DNA of 64,000 nt from Betaproteobacteria bacterium. Lineage in GTDB: Bacteria > Pseudomonadota > Gammaproteobacteria > Burkholderiales > SG8-41. Location of the stretch: NCBI GenBank assembly GCA_900299145.1, contig OMIN01000099.1, forward strand, positions 1 to 64,000. Direction: 5' to 3'. Of the stretch, positions 17,096-25,081 are shown piece by piece (position 1 is the first letter of the stretch; each line of letters begins with the position of its first letter). The position numbers and the translations under genes were made by a program. A model generated the notes under the pieces. That model saw only the letters and a list, made by a program, of their open reading frames with translations. It was not told the DNA's origin and did no database searches.

Positions 17096-19446
17096 GCGGT
17101 TCGTCCTTTTGCATGCTCACCGAGCAACTCCACTATGCGCATCGGCGTGATCGGTGCCTCGGCAATGCGCACACCAAACGGTTCGAGCGCGTTCTCCACG
17201 GCGCTGATGATGGCGCCGATGGCGGAGATGGTTCCGCCTTCGCCCGCGCCCTTGACGCCCAAGGGGTTCAACGGCGACGGCGTATCCAGATGCACCAGAT
17301 CCACGCGCGGCACATCGGCGGCCATGGGCAGCAGATACTCGCCAAAGTTGGTGGTGAGCGGCTGCGCCTGATCGTCGAACTTGAGTTCCTCGTACAGAGC
17401 ATTGCCCACGCCGTGCGCCACGCCACCGACCACCTGCCCATCAACCACCATGGGGTTGATGACGCGCCCGCAATCGTGCGCCACGGTGTGGCGCAGAATT
17501 TTGACTTCGCCGGTTTCAATATCGACTTCAACCTCGGCGACCTGCGCGCTGTTGGAGTATGCCGATTGGTCGGGCGTAAAGTGCGCAGTGTGTTCAAGAC
17601 CGGGCGTCAGGCCGCCAGCCATGGAGAACCCCGGCATGCCGAAAGCGCGTCCGGCGATTTCGCGCAGTGGCTTTTTCACGTCCGGCGCGCTCTTCAGGCG
17701 CACATGGCCGCCGGCGAGTTCGAGATCGTCTTCCAGACACTCCATCATGCCGGCGGCGATCTTCTTTGCCTTTGCCGCAACTTCCATCGCCGCCACATGC
17801 ACCGAGTTACCCGCGTTGACCGCTGTGCGTGCCGCAAACGTGCCCATGCCCAGCGCCACGGCAGCGGTGTCGGAAGTCACGACATCAATGTCGGTGTAAT
17901 CCACACCCAGTTGATCGGCGGCAATCTGCGCCAGTGTCGTCTTGTGCGCCTGGCCCTGTGGCGATGCGCCGGTGTAAATCGTGATTCGGCCTGACGTCGC
18001 CACGCGCACGGTGGCACTCTCATACGGCCCCAGGCCCGTGGCCTCCACGGCGATGGCCATGCCGATACCAATGTAACGACCGTCCTTACGCGCGACCGCC
18101 TGCCTGGCAGGGAAGTTCGCGTAATCGGACTTTTTCAGCGCGCCATCGAGACATGCCGGGTAGTTGCCGCTGTCGTACGTCACCGGCCGGCCATCACGGA
18201 AGATGATGCCAACCTTGTACGGCATCTGCGACGGCTGGATGAAATTGCGCCGCCGGACTTCCGCGCGATCGAGCTTCAGCTCGCGCGCCACGCGATCCAT
18301 CAAGCGTTCCATCACCGTGACGGCCTCAGGCCGGCCCGCGCCGCGCACCGGCGTGGTTTGAATCTTGTTGGTAAACACCGACAGCACATCGAGTTTGAGA
18401 TGCGGGATCACATACGGCCCTGGCACGGTGGTGGCCGTGATCCACGGCAGCACAATGCCCCACGGGGTATACGCGCCGGTCTCGTGGATCAATTGCCCGC
18501 GCACGCCGATGATTTTGGCGCTGGCGTCGACCGCAATTTCCATGTCCCAATATTGATCACGCTCCTGATGCGTGGCCATGAAGTCCTCGCGACGGTCGGA
18601 GATCCACTTCACCGGGCGGCCCAGCATTTCCGCCGCCACCGCCACGTCGATGTATTCCGGGTAGAACGAGCCCTTGGGGCCAAAGCCGCCGCCCACGTCC
18701 GGTGTCAGCACGCGAACTTCGTGATCCGCCAGCGGGAACATCTCCATCAGGCTGCGCTTGATGCGGTGCGAGCCCTGCGAGGCCACGTGCAGCGTGAACG
18801 CCCCGCGCGGCTTGTCGAACTCCGCCACCACACCCCGGCATTCGATAAAAAAGGCGCCGCCGCGATGCTGATAAATCTTCTCGCGGAATACGTGCGCAGC
18901 TCCGGCGAACGCGCGATCAGCATCGCCGACTTTCACCAGAAAGCGCGCGGCAATATTGGACTCGGCGCCTGCATGCGCGAGCGGTGCTCCGTCCTCCACC
19001 GCATCGCGGCAATTGTTCACCGCATCCAGTGGTTCGTAATCGACTTCCACCCGTTGCGCAGCGTCTTCAGCGATATAGCGGTTGTCAGCCACCACGCAAG
19101 CCACCGGTTCGCCGGCGTAACAGACCTCATCCTTCGCCAGTGCATAGGGCAGCTTCAGTTGCTTGATGGCCGGGTGCGGAACCAGGCACGGCAGCGTGTT
19201 GACACGCGCGGGCTCTGGCAAATCCGCAAACGTGAGCACCGCGTGCACGCCGGGCAGCGCGAGCGCGGCAGACTTGTCGATCTTGCCGATGCACGCGTGG
19301 GCATAGGGGCTGCGCACGAAGGACGCGTGCAGCATATTGGGCAAATGCAGATCGTCAATGTACTGACCCTCGCCACGCAAAAATGCGGGGTCTTCCTTGC
19401 GCTTGACTGATGCGCCAAAGCCTGTGAGCTTTTCTGGAGTATCCAT
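17092..19446 (-). CDS. Xanthine dehydrogenase family molybdopterin-binding subunit (CoxL-like)
   Basis: 784 residues, the full length of the large catalytic subunit of xanthine oxidase/CO dehydrogenase family enzymes. Visible landmarks are GASVKRKEDPAFLRGEGQY at the N-terminus, DVGGGFGPKGSFYPE near residue 250, PVRGAGRPEAVT near 365 and the catalytic Glu in VKGAGEGG near 750. The PVRGAGR segment resembles the AYRGAGR type and lacks the AYRCSFR loop of true form I CO dehydrogenase, so I do not call it a CO dehydrogenase. It probably hydroxylates an aromatic or heterocyclic acid. Its start overlaps the iron-sulfur subunit stop, and it is coupled to a Bug gene downstream. Confidence 0.92.
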   Translation of the reverse strand: MDTPEKLTGFGASVKRKEDPAFLRGEGQYIDDLHLPNMLHASFVRSPYAHACIGKIDKSAALALPGVHAVLTFADLPEPARVNTLPCLVPHPAIKQLKLPYALAKDEVCYAGEPVACVVADNRYIAEDAAQRVEVDYEPLDAVNNCRDAVEDGAPLAHAGAESNIAARFLVKVGDADRAFAGAAHVFREKIYQHRGGAFFIECRGVVAEFDKPRGAFTLHVASQGSHRIKRSLMEMFPLADHEVRVLTPDVGGGFGPKGSFYPEYIDVAVAAEMLGRPVKWISDRREDFMATHQERDQYWDMEIAVDASAKIIGVRGQLIHETGAYTPWGIVLPWITATTVPGPYVIPHLKLDVLSVFTNKIQTTPVRGAGRPEAVTVMERLMDRVARELKLDRAEVRRRNFIQPSQMPYKVGIIFRDGRPVTYDSGNYPACLDGALKKSDYANFPARQAVARKDGRYIGIGMAIAVEATGLGPYESATVRVATSGRITIYTGASPQGQAHKTTLAQIAADQLGVDYTDIDVVTSDTAAVALGMGTFAARTAVNAGNSVHVAAMEVAAKAKKIAAGMMECLEDDLELAGGHVRLKSAPDVKKPLREIAGRAFGMPGFSMAGGLTPGLEHTAHFTPDQSAYSNSAQVAEVEVDIETGEVKILRHTVAHDCGRVINPMVVDGQVVGGVAHGVGNALYEELKFDDQAQPLTTNFGEYLLPMAADVPRVDLVHLDTPSPLNPLGVKGAGEGGTISAIGAIISAVENALEPFGVRIAEAPITPMRIVELLGEHAKGRTA

Positions 19447-19955
19447 TACTTGCTTTCGTCCACTTCCTCGCGCATTTTCCTGGCCGCCGCGAGTGCCGCG
19501 TCAACGATGCCCTGATAGCCCGTGCAGCGGCACAGGTTGCCGGACAGCGCTTCGCGCACCTCGGCTTCGCTGGGATCAGGATGGTCACGCAGAAATTCGG
19601 TGAGTGTCATCAGCATGCCCGGTGTGCAAAAGCCGCATTGCAGCCCGTGATGATCCTGAAACGCCTGTTGCAGCACGTTGAGTTTTCCCTGGGGTTCACC
19701 TTGGGCCAACGACTCGACCGTGTGGACAGTCGCGCCGTGGCATTGCACCGCCAGCATCAAACAGGCGCGCACGCTGACACCTTTTACGAGCACCGTGCAC
19801 GCACCACACACACCATGTTCGCAGCCCACATGCGTACCGGTAAGGAGCAACTCGTGGCGTAGAAAATCCACCAGCGTCATGCGTGTCTCAACTGTGGCGT
19901 TGTGCGTCGTGCCGTTGACAGTGATCGAAAGTTTGCGCGTATCAGACATGGGCAT
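19446..19955 (-). CDS. (2Fe-2S)-binding subunit of a molybdenum hydroxylase (CoxS-like)
   Basis: 169 residues with two [2Fe-2S] clusters. The plant-ferredoxin type cluster is bound by [14 protein letters not shown] near residues 43-56 plus a further Cys in VRACLM; the second uses QCGFCTPGM near 103-111 and CRCTGYQGI near 136-144. It transfers electrons from the molybdenum centre to the FAD subunit. The gene overlaps the upstream FAD subunit by 14 nt and the downstream large subunit by 1 nt, the standard M-S-L order. Confidence 0.95.
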   Translation of the reverse strand: MPMSDTRKLSITVNGTTHNATVETRMTLVDFLRHELLLTGTHVGCEHGVCGACTVLVKGVSVRACLMLAVQCHGATVHTVESLAQGEPQGKLNVLQQAFQDHHGLQCGFCTPGMLMTLTEFLRDHPDPSEAEVREALSGNLCRCTGYQGIVDAALAAARKMREEVDESK

Positions 19956-20817
19956 TCTCCACAGCGCGCGCGGCTGCCTGTTCCAACGCGCGATAGGTCA
20001 GCACGCGTGCGAGGTGCTTGCGATACGCCGCCGTGACATATGCGTCGGCGTTGGCTTCCAGTTTTTCCGCTTCGGCGGCTGCGGCTTTGAAGGTTTCCGG
20101 GTCAGGTTTGTGCCCGCGCAGCGCCTGCTCGATGGCGGCAGGCCGCACCGGCGCATGGCTCAAGCCGGACAACGCCAGCGATGCCTCGGCAATCTCGCCG
20201 CGCGCGTTCATCGTGAGCAATGCCGAGCACGCCACAATCGCAAAATCGCCATGCCGCCGCGCAAACTCGGCAAACGCATAAGTATTTGTTTTATTTGATG
20301 TTTTTAGTGTGATGCTGGCGAGCATTTCGTCGGCCTCCAGCGCCGTGGTCATGTACCCCACGGCGAAATCCGCGTAAGGCAGATCACGCGCTCCGCGTTG
20401 GGAAACAACGTGCATCGTGGCATTGAACAGCGCGGCAACATTGACCAATTCCGCCGACGGATCCTGATGGCACAGCGAACCGCCGAGCGTGCCGCGATTT
20501 CGTGTTTGCCGGTGGCCGACATGCGCCAGCGCCGCCTGCAACAGCGGACAGTTTTCGCGGATCACTTCGGAAAATTCGATATCGCGCTGGCGGGTCATCG
20601 CGCCGATTTTCAGTGCGCCATTTTCGGCGCGAATGTAAGAAAGCTCGCTCACGTGATTGAGATCAATCAAATGATCCGGCATCGCATAGCGGAAATTCAT
20701 CATCGGCATCAGCGACTGGCCGCCAGCGAGGAGGCGGGCATTTTCTTTTTCCGCGAGCAGGGTAACGGCTTCCGTCACGCTGCGCGGGTCGTGGTAGGTG
20801 AAGGGGGCGGGTTTCAT
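19942..20817 (-). CDS. FAD-binding subunit of a molybdenum hydroxylase (CoxM-like)
   Basis: The ATG at 20817 (MKPAPFTYHDPRSVTEAV) is preferred over a TTG at 20847 because it starts at the conserved N-terminus; this gives 291 residues. The FAD-binding signatures LLAGGQSLMPMMNFR near 30 and RNRGTLGGSL near 105 are present. The first gene of the CoxM-S-L unit. A dispersed AT-rich motif copy lies inside and encodes SNKTNTY just before the conserved FAEFARRHGDFA; that position is a variable loop in the family, so function may be kept. Upstream lies the GIY-YIG mobile unit, whose insertion may have separated this operon from its original promoter. Confidence 0.92.
   Translation of the reverse strand: MKPAPFTYHDPRSVTEAVTLLAEKENARLLAGGQSLMPMMNFRYAMPDHLIDLNHVSELSYIRAENGALKIGAMTRQRDIEFSEVIRENCPLLQAALAHVGHRQTRNRGTLGGSLCHQDPSAELVNVAALFNATMHVVSQRGARDLPYADFAVGYMTTALEADEMLASITLKTSNKTNTYAFAEFARRHGDFAIVACSALLTMNARGEIAEASLALSGLSHAPVRPAAIEQALRGHKPDPETFKAAAAEAEKLEANADAYVTAAYRKHLARVLTYRALEQAAARAVENAHV
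20278..20305 (-). repeat. Dispersed AT-rich motif, copy 4 (inside the CoxM-like gene)
   Basis: On the minus strand the core reads AATAAAACAAATACTTAT. It is translated in frame as part of a surface loop of the CoxM-like subunit and contrasts sharply with the GC-rich flanking codons. Confidence 0.75.
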
Positions 20818-20857
20818 TCCGTTTCGATCCGAAATCTGACTGGGCAAAAAACTCCAA

Positions 20858-21226
20858 CCCTGTCATTCCCGCGAAAGCGGGAATCCATAACACAATCAAC
20901 TAACCAAATCATCATACAAATCCCGCCACTGCGGATTCTGTTCCTGAATCAATTCGATTTTCCAAGCACGATTCCATTTCTTGATTTGCTTTTCCCGCGT
21001 AATTGCCGCATGGACATCCGCGTGAACTTCGTACCAAACCAATCGCTTTACTGCGTATTTCTTGGTGAAACCTTCTGCAGCTGCCTCTCTATGTTGCCAG
21101 GCCCTTCTTACAAGATGAGATGTAACGCCGGTGTACAGCGTACCGTATCGATCACTTGCGAGTAGGTAAACATAGTAGCTCTTGTCCACTGTGTTATGGA
21201 TTCCCGCTTTCGCGGGAATGACAGGG
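20858..21226. mobile_element. GIY-YIG nuclease unit bounded by 37-bp inverted repeats (dRS3/REP-like)
   Basis: The left end (20858-20894) and right end (21190-21226) are inverted copies of one 37-base sequence; I see no mismatch between CCCTGTCATT... and its partner. Each end contains the palindrome ATTCCCGCGAAAGCGGGAAT followed outward or inward by CCATAACACA. The 295 bases between the repeats are almost exactly one gene, a GIY-YIG nuclease. The palindrome has the ATTCCC-N8-GGGAAT form of neisserial dRS3 repeats. I infer a small transposing or homing unit; target-site duplication is not obvious. It lies between two minus-strand catabolic genes. Confidence 0.7.
20896..21189 (-). CDS. GIY-YIG nuclease family protein
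   Basis: 97 residues of the stand-alone GIY-YIG superfamily (UPF0213/YhbQ-like). The motif is split as YYVYLLASDRYGTLYTGVTS near residues 5-24, with the catalytic Arg in LVRRAWQH near 28 and the metal-binding Glu in REKQIKKW near 65-72, so the active site looks complete. Such proteins nick or cut DNA. It is not part of the flanking catabolic operons: perfect inverted repeats stand at its two ends. By analogy with RAYT transposases and their REP sequences, it may act on the flanking palindromes; this is inference. Confidence 0.9.
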   Translation of the reverse strand: MDKSYYVYLLASDRYGTLYTGVTSHLVRRAWQHREAAAEGFTKKYAVKRLVWYEVHADVHAAITREKQIKKWNRAWKIELIQEQNPQWRDLYDDLVS

Positions 21227-21270
21227 GAAACTTATGTACGTTTCGCTACAGCTTCAGCATTGCAAACACC

Positions 21271-22914
21271 TTACAGCTGCTCATACTTCGCCGTCGGCGA
21301 TTCCGGCGCTAGATCATCGCGCCGCCGTTGAATCGTTTCCAGCCCATTGGCCTCCCACTCACCCGCCACCGCGCGTTGCGCGAAGCGCTCCCAGGTTTCC
21401 GTCCAGTCGCCCAGCGTGTAGCCGTGCCAGGTGCCTTTAGCGGTCACCGGAGGCAGATTGAGTTCCTCCCACAACGCCTTCGCGCGCTCCATGTATTGTT
21501 TACCCGGCAGCGCCAGCGGCGGCAGCGGGCGTTTTTGCGTGGCATCGATCAGCATGCTGGATTCAAAGCGGTTGCCGCCATCGGCCTGATAGTGTGCGCC
21601 CTGTACGCCGCGCCGGTAGTTGATGATTTGCACGTCTTCATGTGGCGATTGGCGATAGGCGAGCGACCAGAACACGGCATCGGTGGATTCCGGGTTCACG
21701 TCCTCGGACACGCCTATCACCACCTTGCCGACATCGGAACGGAAGGTCGCCGCACCTTGCAACGCACGCCACACTTCGGTGCGCAGCGTGCCTCGCTTGA
21801 ATTGTACAAACACCACCGGGCGCAGATTCGACAGTGGCTCGTGCATCACCACGCGGGGGACGCCGCGCACACCCATGGTGTCGCGCAGGGGGTAAAGGAA
21901 CAACGGTTCGTAGGCGACTTTTTTCACCACGCTCGATTCGCTGGGCGTGACCTGACTGATGATCGCCGAGAACACCGCGTTTTTGCGATGGGTGATGGCA
22001 GTGACCTGCATCGGCATGTTGTAGGCTTCAAGCGCCACATAGCCGTTGCTTTCGCCGAAGGGCGCTTCGGGTTCGAGTGTCATCGGGTCGATGAAGCCTT
22101 CGATCACGAGCTCGGCATCGGCCGGCACCTGCAAATCGTTGGTCACGCATTTCGCCATCTTGATCGGCGCGCCGGCGAGTGCGCCCGCCACAGACATTTC
22201 GTCCATGTCGAGCGGCAGTTTTTGCGGGCCGGTGAAGAACACCACGGGTGCGGTGCCCAGCACAATCGCCACCGGCATCGGCTGTTTGCGTTCGCGGTAT
22301 TTTTGCCAGTGCAGCCAGCCGCCCGCGCCGCCCACCCGCGCCGCCATGCGCACCACCAGCCGGTCGGTCGCTTTCAGCGCCGCGCGATAGGTGCCCATGT
22401 TTTGAATGCCGTTGTCCGGGTCGCGCGTAGTCACCAGCGTCGCTGTGAGGTACGGCGCAGAATCGAAACCGGGCGTGGACACCGGCCCCGGCAGTGCGGC
22501 CAAGCCGCCGCCGGGCTTTTTCAGATCGTCCCCCTTGATCACCACTTCCTGCACCGCCGGGTTTTGCACGACCACCGGCGGAATCGGATTCTGTATCGCT
22601 TTCACCCACACCTGGCCCACGTCTTCCACCGACTGCCCCATGCCGCGCGCGTAGATCGCCGGGTTCGAGGCATACACGCCGATGGCCACCGGCATGTCAA
22701 AGCGTTTGCCTTTGCCGTCCACCACATTGGTGAACAAGAACGCGCGTCGTTCGGCTTCGGGCACGCCGCCGACAAACTGCCAGCGCACCAGCGGCTGCAA
22801 CTCGGTGTCCTTATTGATGGGCTTGTCAACGCGCACCAGCAGGCCGGCTTTTTCAAGGGCCGCGAGATGTTCCTGAAAATTGCGCGGGGCGTTATTGGGT
22901 AAGTTGCCGGCCAT
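21271..22914 (-). CDS. UbiD family decarboxylase
   Basis: 547 residues of the UbiD family, prenylated-FMN-dependent (de)carboxylases of aromatic and unsaturated acids. Family features include the N-terminal FQEHLAALEKAGLLVRVDKP, the cofactor/metal region GTYRAALKATDRLVVRMA near residue 178, and the catalytic-site segment EPEAPFGESNGYVALE near 290, plus the C-terminal oligomerisation tail. No UbiX flavin prenyltransferase gene is in the window, so the cofactor must come from elsewhere. It is downstream of two Bug genes on the same strand, with a dispersed motif copy in the spacer. Aromatic acid decarboxylation fits the neighbouring hydroxylase operon, but the substrate is unknown. Confidence 0.92.
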   Translation of the reverse strand: MAGNLPNNAPRNFQEHLAALEKAGLLVRVDKPINKDTELQPLVRWQFVGGVPEAERRAFLFTNVVDGKGKRFDMPVAIGVYASNPAIYARGMGQSVEDVGQVWVKAIQNPIPPVVVQNPAVQEVVIKGDDLKKPGGGLAALPGPVSTPGFDSAPYLTATLVTTRDPDNGIQNMGTYRAALKATDRLVVRMAARVGGAGGWLHWQKYRERKQPMPVAIVLGTAPVVFFTGPQKLPLDMDEMSVAGALAGAPIKMAKCVTNDLQVPADAELVIEGFIDPMTLEPEAPFGESNGYVALEAYNMPMQVTAITHRKNAVFSAIISQVTPSESSVVKKVAYEPLFLYPLRDTMGVRGVPRVVMHEPLSNLRPVVFVQFKRGTLRTEVWRALQGAATFRSDVGKVVIGVSEDVNPESTDAVFWSLAYRQSPHEDVQIINYRRGVQGAHYQADGGNRFESSMLIDATQKRPLPPLALPGKQYMERAKALWEELNLPPVTAKGTWHGYTLGDWTETWERFAQRAVAGEWEANGLETIQRRRDDLAPESPTAKYEQL

Positions 22915-22925
22915 AAGAGACTTTC

Positions 22926-22953
22926 AAAAATATCAATTAAAACAGATAGTTAT
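22926..22953 (+). repeat. Dispersed AT-rich motif, copy 5
   Basis: The core reads AATTAAAACAGATAGTTAT. It lies in the 65-base spacer between a Bug gene and the ubiD-like gene, both on the minus strand. Confidence 0.72.
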
Positions 22954-22979
22954 GCACCATCAGCGGCAGGACTTGCAGA

Positions 22980-23942
22980 CTACTCCGCCTTGATGCCCGC
23001 AACGCGGATGACTTCCTGCCATTTGTTGGTTTCTGCAATCATCAGCTTGGCAAATTCCGCCGTGGACATTTTCGCCGGCACGGCGCCCTGCTCGGCCATG
23101 CGCCGGAGCAACTCCGGCGACGTCAGCGCATTGTTGATTTCGGTATGCACGCTGGCGATGATGTCCGCGGGCGTGTTGCGCGGCGCGAACAGGCCGAACC
23201 AGATCGTCGATTCAAAACCGGGCACGGTTTCTGCAACCGTCGGCACATTCGGAAAATTCGCATGGCGCTGTTTGCCGCCGGTGGCAAGCAGCTTCAGCCG
23301 CCCGCTGGCAATGATGGCTGCCACCGTGGGCAGCGAGCCGAACATGATTTGCGAGTGGCCCGCCATGGTGTCCACCGCCGCCGGCCCACCGCCCTTGAAC
23401 GGCACGTGCGTAATGCTGGTCTTGGTCATCATCTTGAACAACTCGGTGGACATGTGCGGAAAGCCGCCGATGCCCGACGACGCGTACAGCAATTCCCCCG
23501 GGCGTTTTTTGGCGAGGTCGATCAGCTCTTTCACCGAGTTCACGCGTAGCGACGGATGCAGGGTGAGCGCGCTATCGCCCATGCCGATGTAGGCCACCGA
23601 GGCGAACGAATTCACCAGATCGACCGGCACCTTTGGCTTGTCGATAAGAAACCCGTACGCGGTGGACGTCATCATCAGCGAATAGCCATCGGGCGGCTGC
23701 GTCATTGCGTATTGCAGGCCGATGATACTGCCCGCCCCGGCACGATTGTCGATGATGAATTGCTGCTTTAGGCGCTGCGTCAGCTCCGCTGCGAGCAGGC
23801 GCCCTACGATGTCGGTGCTGCCGCCGGGTGGCCATGGAATAATGATGCGCACGGTCTTGTCGGGCCATGCGGCATGGGCGCCGCCCATGAACACGGCTGC
23901 GATCCACACCAACACAGCGAGCGGCAAAACTTTGTTACGCAT
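22980..23942 (-). CDS. Bug/TctC family substrate-binding protein (5 of 10)
   Basis: 320 residues; signal peptide LPLAVLVWIAAVFMGGAHA with cleavage near residue 24. The ligand loop is canonical (IPWPPGGSTDIVGRLL) and the second loop reads DNRAGAGSIIGLQ. It lies between another Bug gene (36 nt upstream) and the ubiD-like decarboxylase gene, so the three probably form one transcript from a promoter near 24.96 kb. Two adjacent Bug genes of clearly different sequence suggest binding of two ligands rather than a recent duplication. Confidence 0.9.
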   Translation of the reverse strand: MRNKVLPLAVLVWIAAVFMGGAHAAWPDKTVRIIIPWPPGGSTDIVGRLLAAELTQRLKQQFIIDNRAGAGSIIGLQYAMTQPPDGYSLMMTSTAYGFLIDKPKVPVDLVNSFASVAYIGMGDSALTLHPSLRVNSVKELIDLAKKRPGELLYASSGIGGFPHMSTELFKMMTKTSITHVPFKGGGPAAVDTMAGHSQIMFGSLPTVAAIIASGRLKLLATGGKQRHANFPNVPTVAETVPGFESTIWFGLFAPRNTPADIIASVHTEINNALTSPELLRRMAEQGAVPAKMSTAEFAKLMIAETNKWQEVIRVAGIKAE

Positions 23943-23978
23943 CGGATTTCTCCTCGAACGGATGAAATTCAGCCTACG

Positions 23979-24932
23979 TTAAATCTTGCCGATGCCCTTG
24001 ACCACTGCCGCCATGCGCTTGTGATCGGCCTCGAAGAATTTGGCGAAGTCCGCACCCTCGCGGTAGTCGGGCACCACTTGCGCGCGCTCCAGCGCCTGCT
24101 TGAACGAGGCATCATTGGCGGCGCGGCGAATCAGCTCGCGCAGTTTGGCCAGCGTGGCGGGCGGCACGCCCTTGGCGGTGAACAGGCCCACCCAAAGATA
24201 GGCTTCGATATCGAGGCCCTGCGATTTGAACGTCGGCACGGTCGGCAGCGCAGGGTAAGGCTTGACGCCCCAACTGCCCAGCGCGCGCAGTTTTCCCGAC
24301 TGCACATAGGTGTAAACCGCCGCCGGGCCGCCGCTGGTGATCTGTGAATGCCCGCCCAGCGCCTGCGTAATCGCCGGGCCGCCGCCGGTGGTGGGCAGGT
24401 GGCGAAACCTGACCTTCGCCGCCGTGGCGAACATTTCCAGCGGTGTATGTGTAATGCCGAACGGGCCGGACGTCGAGTACACCAGTTCGCCGGGCCGCGA
24501 CTTCGCCAGCGTAATCAGCTCCTGCGTGTTTTTCACCGGCAGTTGCGGATGTATCGCCATGATCAGCGGGTCGGCCGACAACAGCGCGAGCTGCTCGATT
24601 TGCTCCAGCGAGTACGGCGACTTCACGCCGTAGAGTTTGTCTTTTTCAATCGCCAGATACAGATTCGGCGTGGTTACCAGAATATGATGCCCGTCGGGTG
24701 GCTGGTTCACCACAAATGCCGTACCCGCTGCTGCCACCGCACCGGGCCGGTTCACCACCGGCGCGGGGTGTCCGCTGAGCTTTTCGAGAATGGTAGATAG
24801 TGGCTGCGCGTGGATCTGATTCATGCCTCCCGGCGGATTGGGCACGGTAATTGTGATCGCCTTGGTAGGGAAATCCTGCGCGCTGGCTGCCACAGATGCC
24901 AGCAGAAGCGCAATGCATGCCAGTTGTTTCAT
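23979..24932 (-). CDS. Bug/TctC family substrate-binding protein (6 of 10)
   Basis: 317 residues with signal peptide LACIALLLASVAASA, cleavage near residue 18. The ligand loop is divergent: VPNPPGGMNQIHAQPLS, so the usual Asp of PGG-x-x-D is Gln; the second loop reads VNRPGAVAAAGTAFV. It is the first gene of the Bug-Bug-UbiD unit, with a GGAGAGGATT ribosome site and a sigma-70-like promoter just upstream. The Asp loss predicts a different ligand from the adjacent Bug protein. Confidence 0.88.
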   Translation of the reverse strand: MKQLACIALLLASVAASAQDFPTKAITITVPNPPGGMNQIHAQPLSTILEKLSGHPAPVVNRPGAVAAAGTAFVVNQPPDGHHILVTTPNLYLAIEKDKLYGVKSPYSLEQIEQLALLSADPLIMAIHPQLPVKNTQELITLAKSRPGELVYSTSGPFGITHTPLEMFATAAKVRFRHLPTTGGGPAITQALGGHSQITSGGPAAVYTYVQSGKLRALGSWGVKPYPALPTVPTFKSQGLDIEAYLWVGLFTAKGVPPATLAKLRELIRRAANDASFKQALERAQVVPDYREGADFAKFFEADHKRMAAVVKGIGKI

Positions 24933-24955
24933 AATCCTCTCCTCCGGGAAATCGC

Positions 24956-24984
24956 TTTTTAAAGCGCTTTGTCCGGGGTGTCAA
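24956..24984 (-). promoter_or_regulatory. Sigma-70-like promoter with palindrome, for the Bug-Bug-UbiD unit
   Basis: On the minus strand TTGACA (24984-24979) is followed by a 17-base spacer and TAAAAA (24961-24956). The palindrome AAAGCGCTTT (24961-24970) lies in the spacer and would overlap bound RNA polymerase, so it could be an operator. The start codon of the first gene is about 25 nt downstream. Confidence 0.45.
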
Positions 24985-25081
24985 TTGGCTCTTCACTGTA
25001 AGAGCAAGGATGTGCGCGGTTGCCCCGGCCACGCCTGGCTGCCGCGAAATCCGCCATTCAGGATGGCAATCCGACATTCGA

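Noticed and set aside
18358..19410. A 350-codon plus-strand frame within the CoxL-like gene.
   Set aside because: Antisense shadow of a conserved molybdopterin-binding subunit; no domain pattern.
17092..20817. A true form I aerobic CO dehydrogenase (coxMSL).
   Set aside because: The large subunit has PVRGAGR rather than AYRCSFR, and no form I accessory genes other than CoxG are present.
21328..22902. A 524-codon open frame opposite the UbiD-like gene.
   Set aside because: The minus-strand frame has unmistakable UbiD motifs; the plus-strand translation is rich in His and Arg as expected for an antisense shadow.
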